Source of the DNA: Mycobacterium senriense
Lineage (GTDB): Bacteria > Actinomycetota > Actinomycetes > Mycobacteriales > Mycobacteriaceae
Assembly: GCF_019668465.1 (NCBI RefSeq)
Contig: NZ_AP024828.1
Location: forward strand, 1,426,001-1,490,000
Length of the DNA: 64,000 nucleotides
Direction: 5' to 3'
In this document: one piece after another, positions 8,380 to 17,860 of the stretch
Layout: every line of letters starts with the position of its first letter
Position numbering within the stretch: the first letter of the stretch is position 1
The notes under the pieces: model-generated
Database searches by the model: none
Seen by the model: the letters and a program-made list of their open reading frames with translations, nothing else
What the model was told of the DNA's origin: nothing
Made by a program: the position numbers and the translations under genes

Positions 8380-9807
8380 TCAGGCCTTGTCAGGCGCGTA
8401 GCCCAGGGTGCTTTTGACCTCCAGGTACTCGTGGAAGCCGAATTCGCTCCATTCGCGACCGTTGCCGCTGCGCTTGTACCCGCCGAACGGTGCGTTCATG
8501 TCGAACGCGTGATTGATGGTCACCCATCCCGCGCGGATCTTGCGGGCGACGTCGCGCGCCGTGTCGAGGTCGGCCCCCGAAACGAAGCCGGCGAGGCCGT
8601 ATTGGGTGTCGTTGGCGATCTCGACGGCGTGGTCGAGATCGTCGTAGCCAAGGATGCACAGCACCGGCCCGAAAATCTCCTCACGCGCGATCGTCATGTC
8701 GTTGGTGACGTGCGCGAAGACCGTCGGCTTGACGTAGTAACCTTTGTCCAGTCCGTCCGGCCGGCCCGGGCCTCCCGCAACCACGGTCGCACCCTCGTCG
8801 ACGCCCTGCTGGATCAGGCGCTGCACCTTCTCGAACTGCGTCCTGGACGCCACCGGCCCGATCGCGGTCGCGTCGTCGGTTCCCACCGCGACTTTCTCGG
8901 CGGTTTCCCGCGCGATGGCAATGGCCTCGTCCATCCGGGAATTCGGGACCAGCATGCGCGACGGCGCGTTACAGCTCTGCCCGGAATTGGGCATCATGTT
9001 GGCCACGCCCGCACTGACGCCCGCGGCGAAGCCGCTGTCGTCGAGGACGATGTTAGGGCTCTTGCCGCCGAGTTCCTGGGTCACCCGTTTGACGGTCGCG
9101 GCGGCGTTGGTGGCCACGTCCACACCGGCGCGGGTGGATCCGGTGAACGACACCATGTCAATGTCGGGATGGCTCGCCAGGGCCACGCCGACGCCCGCGC
9201 CGTCACCGTTGATCAGGTTGAACACCCCTGCCGGCACGCCCGCGGCATCCAGGATCTCGGCGAAGATGTAGGGCGAATACGGCGCCACCTCAGAAGGTTT
9301 CAGGATGACGGTGCAGCCGGTCGCCAGCGCCGGGTAAACCTTGACCGCGACCTGGTTGATCGGCCAGTTCCAGGGCGTGATCAGGCCGCAGACGCCGATC
9401 GGTTCCTTGGCGATCAGCGTCGCCCCTTTTTGTTCGGAGAACGAAAAGTTCTTCAGGGCGTCGATCGCGGTGGTCAGGTGGCCGATCCCGAGAAAGACCT
9501 GAGGCCCCGCGGCCAGCGAGGGCGGCGCGCCGATCTCCTCGGTGACCGCCTCGGCGAGATCGTCCGCGCGCTTCTGGTATTCGGCGAGGATGGCCTGCAA
9601 CAGGTCCAGGCGCTGCTCGCGGGTGCTCTGCGACCAGCCGGTGAAGGCCCGCCGGGCGGCCTGCACCGCCACGTCCACGTCGACCGCCGATCCCAGCGAG
9701 ATCTTGCCGGAAACCTGCTCGGTTGCCGGGTTCTCGACGTCGAAGGTGTTGGGGCGCACCGGGTCGACCCACTGTCCGTCGATGTAGAACTTCAGGTATT
9801 CGCGCAT
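8380..9807 (-). CDS. NAD(P)+-dependent aldehyde dehydrogenase
   Basis: A 475-aa member of the aldehyde dehydrogenase superfamily of normal length. The cofactor region holds PWNWPINQ and FTGSTRAG. The general base Glu245 lies in ELGGKSPN, and the nucleophile Cys279 in NSGQSCNAPSR. The ATG at 9807 is preceded by AGAGGA; an upstream extension to 9918 has no coding character. It is the last gene of the leftward catabolic operon, 29 bases after the TPP enzyme, so it may oxidise the aldehyde that enzyme releases. Confidence 0.92.
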   Translation of the reverse strand: MREYLKFYIDGQWVDPVRPNTFDVENPATEQVSGKISLGSAVDVDVAVQAARRAFTGWSQSTREQRLDLLQAILAEYQKRADDLAEAVTEEIGAPPSLAAGPQVFLGIGHLTTAIDALKNFSFSEQKGATLIAKEPIGVCGLITPWNWPINQVAVKVYPALATGCTVILKPSEVAPYSPYIFAEILDAAGVPAGVFNLINGDGAGVGVALASHPDIDMVSFTGSTRAGVDVATNAAATVKRVTQELGGKSPNIVLDDSGFAAGVSAGVANMMPNSGQSCNAPSRMLVPNSRMDEAIAIARETAEKVAVGTDDATAIGPVASRTQFEKVQRLIQQGVDEGATVVAGGPGRPDGLDKGYYVKPTVFAHVTNDMTIAREEIFGPVLCILGYDDLDHAVEIANDTQYGLAGFVSGADLDTARDVARKIRAGWVTINHAFDMNAPFGGYKRSGNGREWSEFGFHEYLEVKSTLGYAPDKA

Positions 9808-9836
9808 GACATCGATCCTCTTTCTTCCTGCGGGCC

Positions 9837-11549
9837 CTACTGGGTGCCTTCGGCGTACCAGGTCCGGAATCGGTCGTACTTGGGCATCTCCTCGGAATTG
9901 GCCTTCGGATCGATGCACACGTGCACCACACCGACTTTGCCACTGGCGTAGGCGCGAGCGATCGCCGGGCCGATCTCTTCTTCCTTCTCGACATACTCAC
10001 CGTGGCACCCGAAGCCCTCGGCAACCTTGTCCATCCGGACGTCCTTGCTCCAGTGCACACCGGGCTGCGGCGACGGCTGGGAGAAGGTGCGCTTGTACAC
10101 GCCCACTTCCAGGCCCCACTGGTGGTCGACACCCACCACGCACACCAGCGGAAGGTTTTGCCGCGCAGCGGTTTCCAACTCGGCGATGTGGAACAGGAAC
10201 GCCGAATCGCTGGTCAGCAGCATCACCGGGCGCTTGCCGCCCTCGGCGACGGAGGCTCCGATCGCGTAGGGCAGGCCGGTCCCCAGGTGGCCGAAGTTCT
10301 GGTTCCAGATCACGTCGCGCGGCTTGGACTGCGAGTAGGTCCACTGGAAGATCACGGTCGCGCCGCCGTCGCGCACCATGATGCCGTCCTCGAGCGCATT
10401 GAACGCCTTGGTGGCTTCGACGACGTAGCGTGCCGGATGGATCGGCGAGCGTCCGGACGGTGCCGATTCCGCCATATCCGCAAGCTCTTTCGCATCCTTT
10501 TCGATCAGGGCCTGTAGCGCGGGTGCGGGCTTGCGTGGGGAATCCTTGAGCGCGGAGACCAGCTGCGGTATGACGCCGCGCAGATCGCCGACCAGCGCCA
10601 CGTCCATCGGACGGTTGACGCCGATGGCGGCCGGGTCCTGCTCCACGTACACCCACTTGCGGTTCGCATCGTTGCCGGCCCAATGCTGGGTCCGGCCGTA
10701 GTGCATCGGCTCACCGAGTTCGGTGCCCAGCGCGACGCACAGGTCGGATTCCTCGACCGCCTCGTTGGCGGCCGGGGAGAACAGATAGGGGAACGTCCGA
10801 TCCTGCAGTCCCGGGATGAACGAGGTGCCGCCGGAGGTCTGGATCACCGGGCAGGCCATCAGCTCGGCCAGCTCCTTGACCTGATGCTGGGTGCGGGAGG
10901 TGTGGACCCCGTGTCCAACCAACAGGATCGGGCTGTCGGCCTCGCGGATCAGCTTGGCCGCTTCGGCCACCTCACGGTCGCCCGCGCCCTGGTTGACCAG
11001 CCGATACCGGTGCGGCGGCGGCGGATCCGCGACATCGAGCTCCGCCAAGATGACGTGCGACGGGTACTCGATGTAGGCCGGGCCGGGGGTGCCGGACATG
11101 GCGCGCCGGATCGCCTCGTGGACGATTTCGTCGGTCTGGTCGGCGTACTCGATGGATGCGCTGTACTTGACCGACGACGCGAAAAGGGGCTCCTGGCGGA
11201 CGAATTGGATGCGACCGCGCCGGACCCGGCGTTCGGTGATGCGGGCGCGCTGACCGCCGAGGAAGATCACCGGCGAGTTCTCCACGAGCGCGCACTGGAT
11301 CGCGCCGGCGATGTTGGCCATGCCGGGTCCGAGCGTGCCGATGCACAGCCCGGGCTTACCCGTCATCCGCGACGCGGCTTCGGCCATGAATCCCGCACTC
11401 AGCTCGTGGTGCGGTGCGACCACCGACCAGCCGCGGGCGTCGGCCTCGGCGAACATGTGCACGAAGTTCGGGTCCGGGATGCCGAACAGCGTGTTCACGC
11501 CCTCGGCCTCGAACAGGTCGAGGATGCGATTGTAAACGGGCACGCCCAT
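9837..11549 (-). CDS. Thiamine pyrophosphate-dependent lyase/decarboxylase-like enzyme
   Basis: A 570-aa protein with the three-domain layout of acetolactate synthase, oxalyl-CoA decarboxylase and 2-hydroxyacyl-CoA lyase. The Pyr-domain glutamate that activates TPP is present (HHELSAGF, Glu49), as is the GTLGPGMAN loop. The TPP/Mg motif is degenerate: GDG is replaced by SDS (447-449) and the distal NN by DH (475-476). It may use other metal ligands or have altered chemistry. I chose the ATG at 11549, with AAGGAG 10 bases upstream, over a TTG at 11558. Its place beside a class III CoA-transferase and an aldehyde dehydrogenase would fit acyl-CoA lyase chemistry; that is inference. Confidence 0.85.
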   Translation of the reverse strand: MGVPVYNRILDLFEAEGVNTLFGIPDPNFVHMFAEADARGWSVVAPHHELSAGFMAEAASRMTGKPGLCIGTLGPGMANIAGAIQCALVENSPVIFLGGQRARITERRVRRGRIQFVRQEPLFASSVKYSASIEYADQTDEIVHEAIRRAMSGTPGPAYIEYPSHVILAELDVADPPPPHRYRLVNQGAGDREVAEAAKLIREADSPILLVGHGVHTSRTQHQVKELAELMACPVIQTSGGTSFIPGLQDRTFPYLFSPAANEAVEESDLCVALGTELGEPMHYGRTQHWAGNDANRKWVYVEQDPAAIGVNRPMDVALVGDLRGVIPQLVSALKDSPRKPAPALQALIEKDAKELADMAESAPSGRSPIHPARYVVEATKAFNALEDGIMVRDGGATVIFQWTYSQSKPRDVIWNQNFGHLGTGLPYAIGASVAEGGKRPVMLLTSDSAFLFHIAELETAARQNLPLVCVVGVDHQWGLEVGVYKRTFSQPSPQPGVHWSKDVRMDKVAEGFGCHGEYVEKEEEIGPAIARAYASGKVGVVHVCIDPKANSEEMPKYDRFRTWYAEGTQ

Positions 11550-11592
11550 GGTCTTCAAACTCCTTCATCAGCAATATATTTCGTTGAGATCG

Positions 11593-12762
11593 CTATCCGG
11601 AACCAGGAACACCGTCGACCGCCAGGCCCAGCTGGTCGAGGATCTCCGCGGTGTGTGCGCCCAGCTCGGGTGCGGGCCCGGCGACGCGGCCCGGTGTCTG
11701 GGAGAACCAGGTGGGTACGCCGGGGAAGCGCACCGGTCCGTGCGGGCTGTCCACCGTCTCGAACATGCCGACGGCGTTGAGATGCGGGTCGTCGAACAGC
11801 GCGCCGGGCGTGTTCAGCGGTGCGGCCGGTATCTCGAGTTCGCGCAGCAGCGCCAGCCACTCCGCGGTGGTCCGCTCTTTCATGGTCTCGGCGACCAGCC
11901 CGTAGACGGTGTCGATCTCGCGGGCGCGCTGTTCCAGCGTCGAATACAGCTCGCTGGCCCACGGTGGCTGAACGGCTTTCATGAAGGCGTTCCAGTGCTT
12001 GTCGTTGTAGATCAGCGCGGCGATGTAGCCGTCGCTGGTGCGGTACGGCCGGCGGTTGGGCGCCACGGTGCGCGGGTACACCGCCGGCCCCAGCGGGGGG
12101 TCGAACAGGGCGCCGTTGGCATGTTCGACGAGCATGAACGAGGCCATGGTCTCGAACATGGCGACCTCGACCTCCTGCCCCTGTCCGGTGCGCTCGCGGT
12201 GGAACAGCGCCATCGTCGTGGCGTACAGCGCCGTCAGGCCGGCGATCTTGTCGGCCATGATGGTTCCGACGTAGTCGGCCTCGCCGGTCAGTTGCTGTTG
12301 CACCGCCGGCAGGCCGCATTCGGCCTGGATCGTGTCGTCGTAGGCGGGACGGTCGTGGTCGGGCCCGCGTCGGCCGTATCCGTAGCAATTGGTGTAGATG
12401 ACAGCGGGATTGATCGCGGCGACGTCGTCGTAGCCGAAGCCGAGCTTGGCGATCGCCTTGGCACGCATCGAGTGGATGAACACGTCGGCGGTCTCGATGA
12501 GCGCGCGCAGCGCGCGTGTTCCGGCGTCGGTCTGCAGGTCCAGCACGATGCTGCGCTTGCCGCGGTTGACGTTGACGAACACCCCGCTCATGCCCGGCGC
12601 CGGTCCCACCGAGATGAATCGGGTGTTATCGCCTTGCGGTGGTTCGACTTTGATCACGTCGGCGCCCATGTCGGCCATGATCTGCGTGCAGTACGGGCCC
12701 ATCACCATCGCGGTGAGGTCGATCACGCGCACGCCGGCCATCGGGCCCGTCGGGCTAGCCAT
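11593..12762 (-). CDS. CaiB/BaiF family (class III) CoA-transferase
   Basis: A 389-aa class III CoA-transferase. The N-terminal VRVIDLTAMVMGPYCTQIMADMGADVIKVE segment is typical, and the catalytic aspartate is probably Asp142 in RPAYDDTIQAECG. These enzymes move CoA between carboxylic acids through an aspartyl-CoA intermediate. The ATG at 12762 has AAGGAG 7 bases upstream and overlaps the end of the SDR gene by 8 bases, which indicates translational coupling. In this operon it could activate a pathway acid or recycle CoA from a short acyl-CoA. Confidence 0.92.
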   Translation of the reverse strand: MASPTGPMAGVRVIDLTAMVMGPYCTQIMADMGADVIKVEPPQGDNTRFISVGPAPGMSGVFVNVNRGKRSIVLDLQTDAGTRALRALIETADVFIHSMRAKAIAKLGFGYDDVAAINPAVIYTNCYGYGRRGPDHDRPAYDDTIQAECGLPAVQQQLTGEADYVGTIMADKIAGLTALYATTMALFHRERTGQGQEVEVAMFETMASFMLVEHANGALFDPPLGPAVYPRTVAPNRRPYRTSDGYIAALIYNDKHWNAFMKAVQPPWASELYSTLEQRAREIDTVYGLVAETMKERTTAEWLALLRELEIPAAPLNTPGALFDDPHLNAVGMFETVDSPHGPVRFPGVPTWFSQTPGRVAGPAPELGAHTAEILDQLGLAVDGVPGSG

Positions 12763-13705
12763 TGAGCGCTCCTTGGTCGGTTGAGCGGTGAGCCAGTTCG
12801 AAGCTGTAGCGGATGTGCTCGTTGTGCCCGTCGGGGACGACCGGAAAAATGAGTGGCGCCTCGACGTACCGGATCGCATCGAGGTGGTTGCCGACCTCCT
12901 CGATGGTCCACGACGGCCGGCTCACGCCCGGGCTCTCCACGATGACCGCCCGCGCCACGCGACCCGCCAGCGCGATGAACAATTCGCCCGTCACCGAACA
13001 GGATTCGTGCGCGAGCCAACCCACGACCGGCGCGACGAGCTCGGTGCCCATCGGCGGGTAGGCCGAGGTGTCGATGCCGTCGGCCATCCGCGTCACCGCG
13101 GCCGGCACGATCGCGTTGCATCGCACGCCCTCGGCGGCGCCTTCGAGAGCGACGACATTGGACAGCCCGATCACGCCCGCCTTGGCGGCCGCGTAGTTGG
13201 CCACATTGTGGTTTCCGTACAGGCCGCCGATCGACGACGTCAGCACGACGCGGCCGTAGCCCGCCTCACACATCAGCGGAAAGGCCGGCCGCACCACGTG
13301 GAAGGCGCCGCGCAGATGCACGTCGAGCACGGCGTCGAAGTCCTCGTAGCTCATCTCCTTGAGCGAGCCGCGACGGACGTTGCCGGCGTTGTGAATCAAG
13401 ATGTCGATTCGACCGAAGTTGTCGACCGCCGTCTGGATGATCTCCAGCCCGCCGTTGCTGGTGGCCACCGACGCGCTGCACGCGACGGCCCCTCCCCCGG
13501 CTGCGGTGATCTCGGCGACCACCTGCTCGGCCGGCCCCTCGTCGGCCCCGTCGCCGTCGAGCTCGCCGCCGGCGTCGTTGACGACCACCTTCGCGCCGCG
13601 CGAGGCGAGCAGGTGTGCGTAGGCGCGGCCCAGCCCCCGACCGGCTCCGGTCACCACGGCAACACGGTCGTCGAATCGCAGTTGGGGCCCCAGGGTTTCG
13701 CTCAA
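12755..13705 (-). CDS. SDR oxidoreductase, 3-hydroxyacyl-CoA dehydrogenase-like
   Basis: A 316-aa short-chain dehydrogenase. TGAGRGLG (19-26), NDAGGE, HNAGNVRR, the TSS motif and YAAAK are all present. The sequence resembles the dehydrogenase domain of multifunctional beta-oxidation enzyme type 2. The proposed start is a TTG at 13705 whose last bases overlap the TGA of the monooxygenase gene (TTGA). The frame is open for 70 codons further upstream but lies inside that gene. It likely oxidises a hydroxyl of a CoA-bound or cyclic intermediate. Confidence 0.88.
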   Translation of the reverse strand: MSETLGPQLRFDDRVAVVTGAGRGLGRAYAHLLASRGAKVVVNDAGGELDGDGADEGPAEQVVAEITAAGGGAVACSASVATSNGGLEIIQTAVDNFGRIDILIHNAGNVRRGSLKEMSYEDFDAVLDVHLRGAFHVVRPAFPLMCEAGYGRVVLTSSIGGLYGNHNVANYAAAKAGVIGLSNVVALEGAAEGVRCNAIVPAAVTRMADGIDTSAYPPMGTELVAPVVGWLAHESCSVTGELFIALAGRVARAVIVESPGVSRPSWTIEEVGNHLDAIRYVEAPLIFPVVPDGHNEHIRYSFELAHRSTDQGALNG

Positions 13706-15549
13706 GTGCCGAGCACCAACCCGTCCAGGTCGCCCTTGTCGCGCCACACCCGCAGCAGGTCCTCGAAGGCGTAGAACCCCGGACCGTACGGCTCGCCCAG
13801 GTGTGACCGGATTCCTTCTCCCCCGCCGCCGCCTTCGTTGTTGTAGTAGCCGGGCGTGCATTGGGCGTCGAATGCCGAGTTGTCGACTGCGGTTTCGCGG
13901 ATGGTCGCGCACCACTCCTCTTGCGCCGCTTGGCTGGGCTCCACGGTGGTCGCACCCCGTTTCAGCGCCTCGGCGATGATGTAGGCGATGTGCTCGCCCT
14001 GCAGCTCGTAGTTGGCGGCGATGTTGGCGGAGATGCCCACCTGGGTGAAGCCGGTATAGAACTGGTTGGGGAAGCCGCGGCTGGTCATCCCGTGCAGCGT
14101 CTTGTAGCCGTCGCCCCAGTAATCGAACAGCGACAGCCCGTCGCGTCCCTCGATCGTTTCGATCGAGTAGCGGCGGCTGATCTCGGTGGTGATTTCGAAG
14201 CCGCTGGCGTAGATGATGCAGTCAACCTCGTACTCGACACCGTTGGCGACCAAACCCTTCTCGGTCGCGCGTTCGACGCCCTTGCTCGATGACACGTCGA
14301 CCAGCGTCACATTCGGTCGGTTGAAGCTGGCCAGGTAGTCGTCGTTGGAGCACGGGCGCTTACATAGGAAGCGGTAGTACGGCTTGAGGGCTTCGGCGGT
14401 CGCGCCGTCGTCGATCAGGGTGTCGATGCGGCGCCGCAGCCGCTCCATGATCTTGTAGTCCTCTTCCTCCCGGATGGCCATGAACTGCTCGGGGGTCAGC
14501 GACGCGGGATCGTCCAGTGCGAGCACCCGGGCGGCGGTGTTGCGCCCGAGCTCGGTCCAGAAGTCGCAGACCAGATCCGGCTGGCCCAGCGCCATGCCCT
14601 CGAACGTCCACGAGTGGAAGTTGCGCTGCCGCTCCCGTTGCCAGCCGGGCCGCAGCGTCTTGACCCATTCCGGATCGGTCGCGGTGTTGTTGCGGGCGTC
14701 AACGGTCGACGGCGTCCGCTGGAAGACGTAGAGATGCTTGGCGTCACGGGCGAGGAAGGGCACGATCTGGATGCCCGTGGCGCCGGTGCCGACCACCGCG
14801 ACGCGCTTGTCGGCCAGCTTGTGCAGATTGCCGCTGACATCCCCACCGGTGTAGTCGTAATCCCACCGCGACGAGTGAAAGCTGTGGCCGCCAAAGGTTT
14901 TGATGTCGGGGATGCCGGGCAGTTTCGGGCGGTGGAACGGGCCGGACGCCAGGACGACGAACCGGGCGCGGATATCGTCGCCGCGGTTGGAGCTGATCCG
15001 CCAGCGCTTGATCCCCTCGTCCCACCGTAGGTCGTGCACCTGGGTGGAGAAGATCGCCGAATCGTAGAGGCCGAATTGCTTACCGATGTTGCGGCAGTGC
15101 TGGAAGATCTCGGCACCGTCGGCGAACTTCTTCGACGGCATGAAATCGAGCTCTTCGAGAAGCGGTATATAGCAGTAGGATTCGTTGTCGCATTGGATGC
15201 CGGGGTACCGGTTCCAGTACCAGACTCCGCCGAAGTCGCCGCCGAGCTCGATGACACGGACGTCGTCCACGCCGGCCTTCTTCAGGTAGGCCGCCGACAG
15301 CAGGCCACCGAATCCGCCGCCCAGGACCGCCACGTCGATGTCCTCGCAAATCGGCTCGCGCGGCGTCGCGGGCGTGTACGGGTCGACTTCGTAGTAGCCG
15401 GCGAAGTCGTCCTCCAACTCGATGTACTGCTTGGAACCCTCTTTGCGCAGCCGCTTTTCACGTTCGTGGGCGTATTTCTCGCGCAGCGCGGCGATGTCGA
15501 AGTCGTCGGGCGTCTGCGTGGGCCCGCAACCGTCTTGGTACATCGTCAT
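13702..15549 (-). CDS. Flavin-dependent Baeyer-Villiger-type monooxygenase
   Basis: A 615-aa class B flavoprotein with two Rossmann motifs, GGGFGG (77-82) for FAD and GTGATG (254-259) for NADPH. Between them lies the Baeyer-Villiger fingerprint FGGHSFHSSRWD (219-230), which fits F-x-G-x3-H-x3-W-(P/D). The N-terminal extension of about 70 residues is like that of larger steroid or cycloalkanone monooxygenases. Its ATG overlaps the Rieske gene stop (ATGA). It probably converts a ketone to an ester or lactone; the substrate is unknown. Confidence 0.92.
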   Translation of the reverse strand: MTMYQDGCGPTQTPDDFDIAALREKYAHEREKRLRKEGSKQYIELEDDFAGYYEVDPYTPATPREPICEDIDVAVLGGGFGGLLSAAYLKKAGVDDVRVIELGGDFGGVWYWNRYPGIQCDNESYCYIPLLEELDFMPSKKFADGAEIFQHCRNIGKQFGLYDSAIFSTQVHDLRWDEGIKRWRISSNRGDDIRARFVVLASGPFHRPKLPGIPDIKTFGGHSFHSSRWDYDYTGGDVSGNLHKLADKRVAVVGTGATGIQIVPFLARDAKHLYVFQRTPSTVDARNNTATDPEWVKTLRPGWQRERQRNFHSWTFEGMALGQPDLVCDFWTELGRNTAARVLALDDPASLTPEQFMAIREEEDYKIMERLRRRIDTLIDDGATAEALKPYYRFLCKRPCSNDDYLASFNRPNVTLVDVSSSKGVERATEKGLVANGVEYEVDCIIYASGFEITTEISRRYSIETIEGRDGLSLFDYWGDGYKTLHGMTSRGFPNQFYTGFTQVGISANIAANYELQGEHIAYIIAEALKRGATTVEPSQAAQEEWCATIRETAVDNSAFDAQCTPGYYNNEGGGGGEGIRSHLGEPYGPGFYAFEDLLRVWRDKGDLDGLVLGT

Positions 15550-16946
15550 GCCCCGGGGTGCTCCTTCCCTGATAGTTCCTGGGGCTCACCGGCTCCCATA
15601 TATCTCGACAATTGGTAGTGCAGGTTGACGGTGCTGCGCTCGCGGTACGGATTGGGCTTGGTGCCCGGGAAGCCGAGCGACTTCATGCCTTGCTGCACGG
15701 CGGCCATGTTGGAGAAGTCCTGCGGCAGCACCGACCGCCACCGGGGATCACCGACCGGCGTGTACTCCCACTCGGTCTGGGGTTCTTGGCCTTTCGGGTA
15801 CAGCTCGAAGACGGACACCTCGAAAATGCACTTGTTCGGGTTATAGCTCGGATGCGGCCGCGCGCCGTAGCACAGCGCGACCGTCAGACCCTGACCGATT
15901 TGGAAATTCGGAAAGATTTGCCACGCGGTGCCGGCCTGTCCGAGGATGTCGGGGGGGATCGTCGGCCAGATCACGCCGCGGGCCTCGTCGTCGCGGCGCG
16001 CCGACGCCAGCCAGTGCTCGAGGACCTTGTCGGGCGGTGTGCCCTCGGGCAGTTCGTGGACCAGCCGCTTGGCGGCGTTCACCAGCGTCTCGGTGGTGGA
16101 GGTGTTGGTTTCCTCCATCGTGTAGATCTGCATCTCGGCGGTTGACACCCGCGGGTCGCCCCCGGTGCCGAGGCGGATCTTGGACTTGGTGGCCTCCAAA
16201 TCCTTTGGCGCGTCGTAGCCGATGTTGCTGTGTTTGCCTTGCGCCTTGGCCCAGCCCTTGAATTCGCCGAACTTGTTGAACTCCGGGTGCGTCGTGAAGA
16301 CGTGGTAGGTCTCGTTGAAGGCCTCCATCGCGACTTTCCAGTTGCAGTCGAAGGACAGCCACCTGCGCCATTTGTAGCGCATGTTCTCCAGGCCGAACGG
16401 GTCGAGAATTTTGGCGGCCGGGAACAGGAAGTCGGCGAGCGGCTCACAGTCGGGGTCCATGTTGATCCACAACCAGCCGCCCCACGTATCGACCCGTACC
16501 GGTCGAAGATGGGTGTTGTCGGGCGTCAACGCTCCCTGCCAGTCCTGCTGTTCGCGGATGTGTGTGCACGCGCCGTCGAGGCCGTAGGTCCAGCCGTGAA
16601 AGCCGCAGACAAACGACTTTCGGGTTCGAGCACAGGCGTTCTTGGCGCCCTCGGGTGTGTCGATCAGCCGGCGGCCACGATGCATGCACACGTTGTGGTG
16701 TGCGTGGAATTCCTGTTCTCCGGTGCGCACCACGATGATTGAGTCGTCGAGAATGTCGTAGGTCAGGTAACTGCCCACATCCGGCAGCTCCTCCACGCGG
16801 CCGACCTGCTGCCAGACCTTGCGCCACAGCTTGTCCCGCTCGGCGCGCGCATAGTCCTCGGAGATGTATGCCTCGACCCCGATCGTCATCGGCGTCGACA
16901 GTTCTTCGGCAGCTTCGGGATTCACGCCCTTGGCCAGGTCGGTCAT
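15546..16946 (-). CDS. Rieske non-heme iron oxygenase, alpha subunit
   Basis: A 466-aa ring-hydroxylating oxygenase large subunit. Rieske ligands are C87-x-H89 and C114-x2-H117; the 24-residue gap between the pairs is longer than usual and holds an extra Cys. The mononuclear iron site is visible as NETYHVFTTH with His215 and His220. No beta subunit, ferredoxin or reductase gene lies nearby, so it would be an alpha-only system borrowing electron carriers. I chose the ATG at 16946 (GGAGGA 4 bases upstream); a GTG at 16949 is possible. Start and stop overlap both neighbours. Confidence 0.92.
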   Translation of the reverse strand: MTDLAKGVNPEAAEELSTPMTIGVEAYISEDYARAERDKLWRKVWQQVGRVEELPDVGSYLTYDILDDSIIVVRTGEQEFHAHHNVCMHRGRRLIDTPEGAKNACARTRKSFVCGFHGWTYGLDGACTHIREQQDWQGALTPDNTHLRPVRVDTWGGWLWINMDPDCEPLADFLFPAAKILDPFGLENMRYKWRRWLSFDCNWKVAMEAFNETYHVFTTHPEFNKFGEFKGWAKAQGKHSNIGYDAPKDLEATKSKIRLGTGGDPRVSTAEMQIYTMEETNTSTTETLVNAAKRLVHELPEGTPPDKVLEHWLASARRDDEARGVIWPTIPPDILGQAGTAWQIFPNFQIGQGLTVALCYGARPHPSYNPNKCIFEVSVFELYPKGQEPQTEWEYTPVGDPRWRSVLPQDFSNMAAVQQGMKSLGFPGTKPNPYRERSTVNLHYQLSRYMGAGEPQELSGKEHPGA

Positions 16947-17800
16947 CACATCCTCCTAATCGCCGCGCGGAAGGATTCGTCTTTGAGGAACAGCGAGGTG
17001 TTGTCGGTGCCGAGGTGGCTCCACTTGAGGTCCAGGCCGCCGTCGACGAGCAACGTCTGACCGGTGACGTAGCTCGACAGCTCGGAGAGCAGAAACAGGA
17101 TGGCGCCGGCCTGCTCCTCGGGCCGCCCGCGACGGCCCATCGCGATCGCCCGCCGGTCGCGATCGGGGTCCTCGTCGACGTAGGTGCGCGAGGCCGCGGT
17201 CTCGGTGACGCCGGGCGCCACGGCGTTGACCCGAATTCCCGCCTGCGCCAACTCGACGGCCATGGTGCGCGTCATCGCCGTGATCGCGGCCTTGGCCGTC
17301 CCGTAGGCGATGTGGAACGGCGCGGAGTTCATGCCGCTGATCGAGGAGATCGACACGATCGACCCCTGCCGTCGCTGCGCGACGAGTTCACTGGCGACGG
17401 CCTGGCTCATGAAGAATGCCGTTTCGAGATTGTCGGCGAAGATCTTGCGCCAGTCGCCGCGCGACACCCTGGTGGACGGCATCCACGTCGACGGCTCCGC
17501 GCCGCCGGCGACGTTGACCAGCCCGTACAAGTCGCCGTCGGCGCGGCGCGCGTGGTCGATCACCGCGGCGATGCCCTCGTCGGTCGACGCGTCGGCCGCG
17601 ACGGGCACCACGGGCAGCCCCTGCTGAGCCAGCGGGGCGACGTGTTCGTCGAGGTTCTCCTTCGACCGGCTCACCGCGATCACGGTGGCCCCGGCCCGCG
17701 CGGTCATGGCGGTGACGGTCGTGCCGATGCCGCCCCCGCCGGCGCCGGAAACCACCACGACGCGGCCGTCGAGCCCTAGAAGTTCCCCGTGATCGGCCAT
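16946..17800 (-). CDS. SDR family oxidoreductase, first gene of the leftward operon
   Basis: A 284-aa classical SDR. The glycine-rich motif GAGGGGIG, VNVAGG, SSISG with the catalytic Ser, and YGTAK with Tyr and Lys are present, and the C-terminal VTGQTLLVDGG is typical. It opens the leftward operon from the divergent spacer and its stop is embedded in the start of the Rieske gene. It would suit oxidation of an alcohol or diol produced by the Rieske oxygenase. This is inferred from gene order, not from sequence specificity. Confidence 0.88.
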   Translation of the reverse strand: MADHGELLGLDGRVVVVSGAGGGGIGTTVTAMTARAGATVIAVSRSKENLDEHVAPLAQQGLPVVPVAADASTDEGIAAVIDHARRADGDLYGLVNVAGGAEPSTWMPSTRVSRGDWRKIFADNLETAFFMSQAVASELVAQRRQGSIVSISSISGMNSAPFHIAYGTAKAAITAMTRTMAVELAQAGIRVNAVAPGVTETAASRTYVDEDPDRDRRAIAMGRRGRPEEQAGAILFLLSELSSYVTGQTLLVDGGLDLKWSHLGTDNTSLFLKDESFRAAIRRM

Positions 17801-17860
17801 GACCTGCTTTCCCCTGCCGCCATCGCGTCACGCGTCCGCAGCGGGATCAATCCGCGCACC

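Noticed and set aside
8323..9951. Long plus-strand open frame antisense to the aldehyde dehydrogenase gene
   Set aside because: It mirrors a well-conserved dehydrogenase with catalytic residues on the other strand; its translation is low-complexity and Arg/His/Asp-rich, typical of shadow frames in GC-rich DNA.
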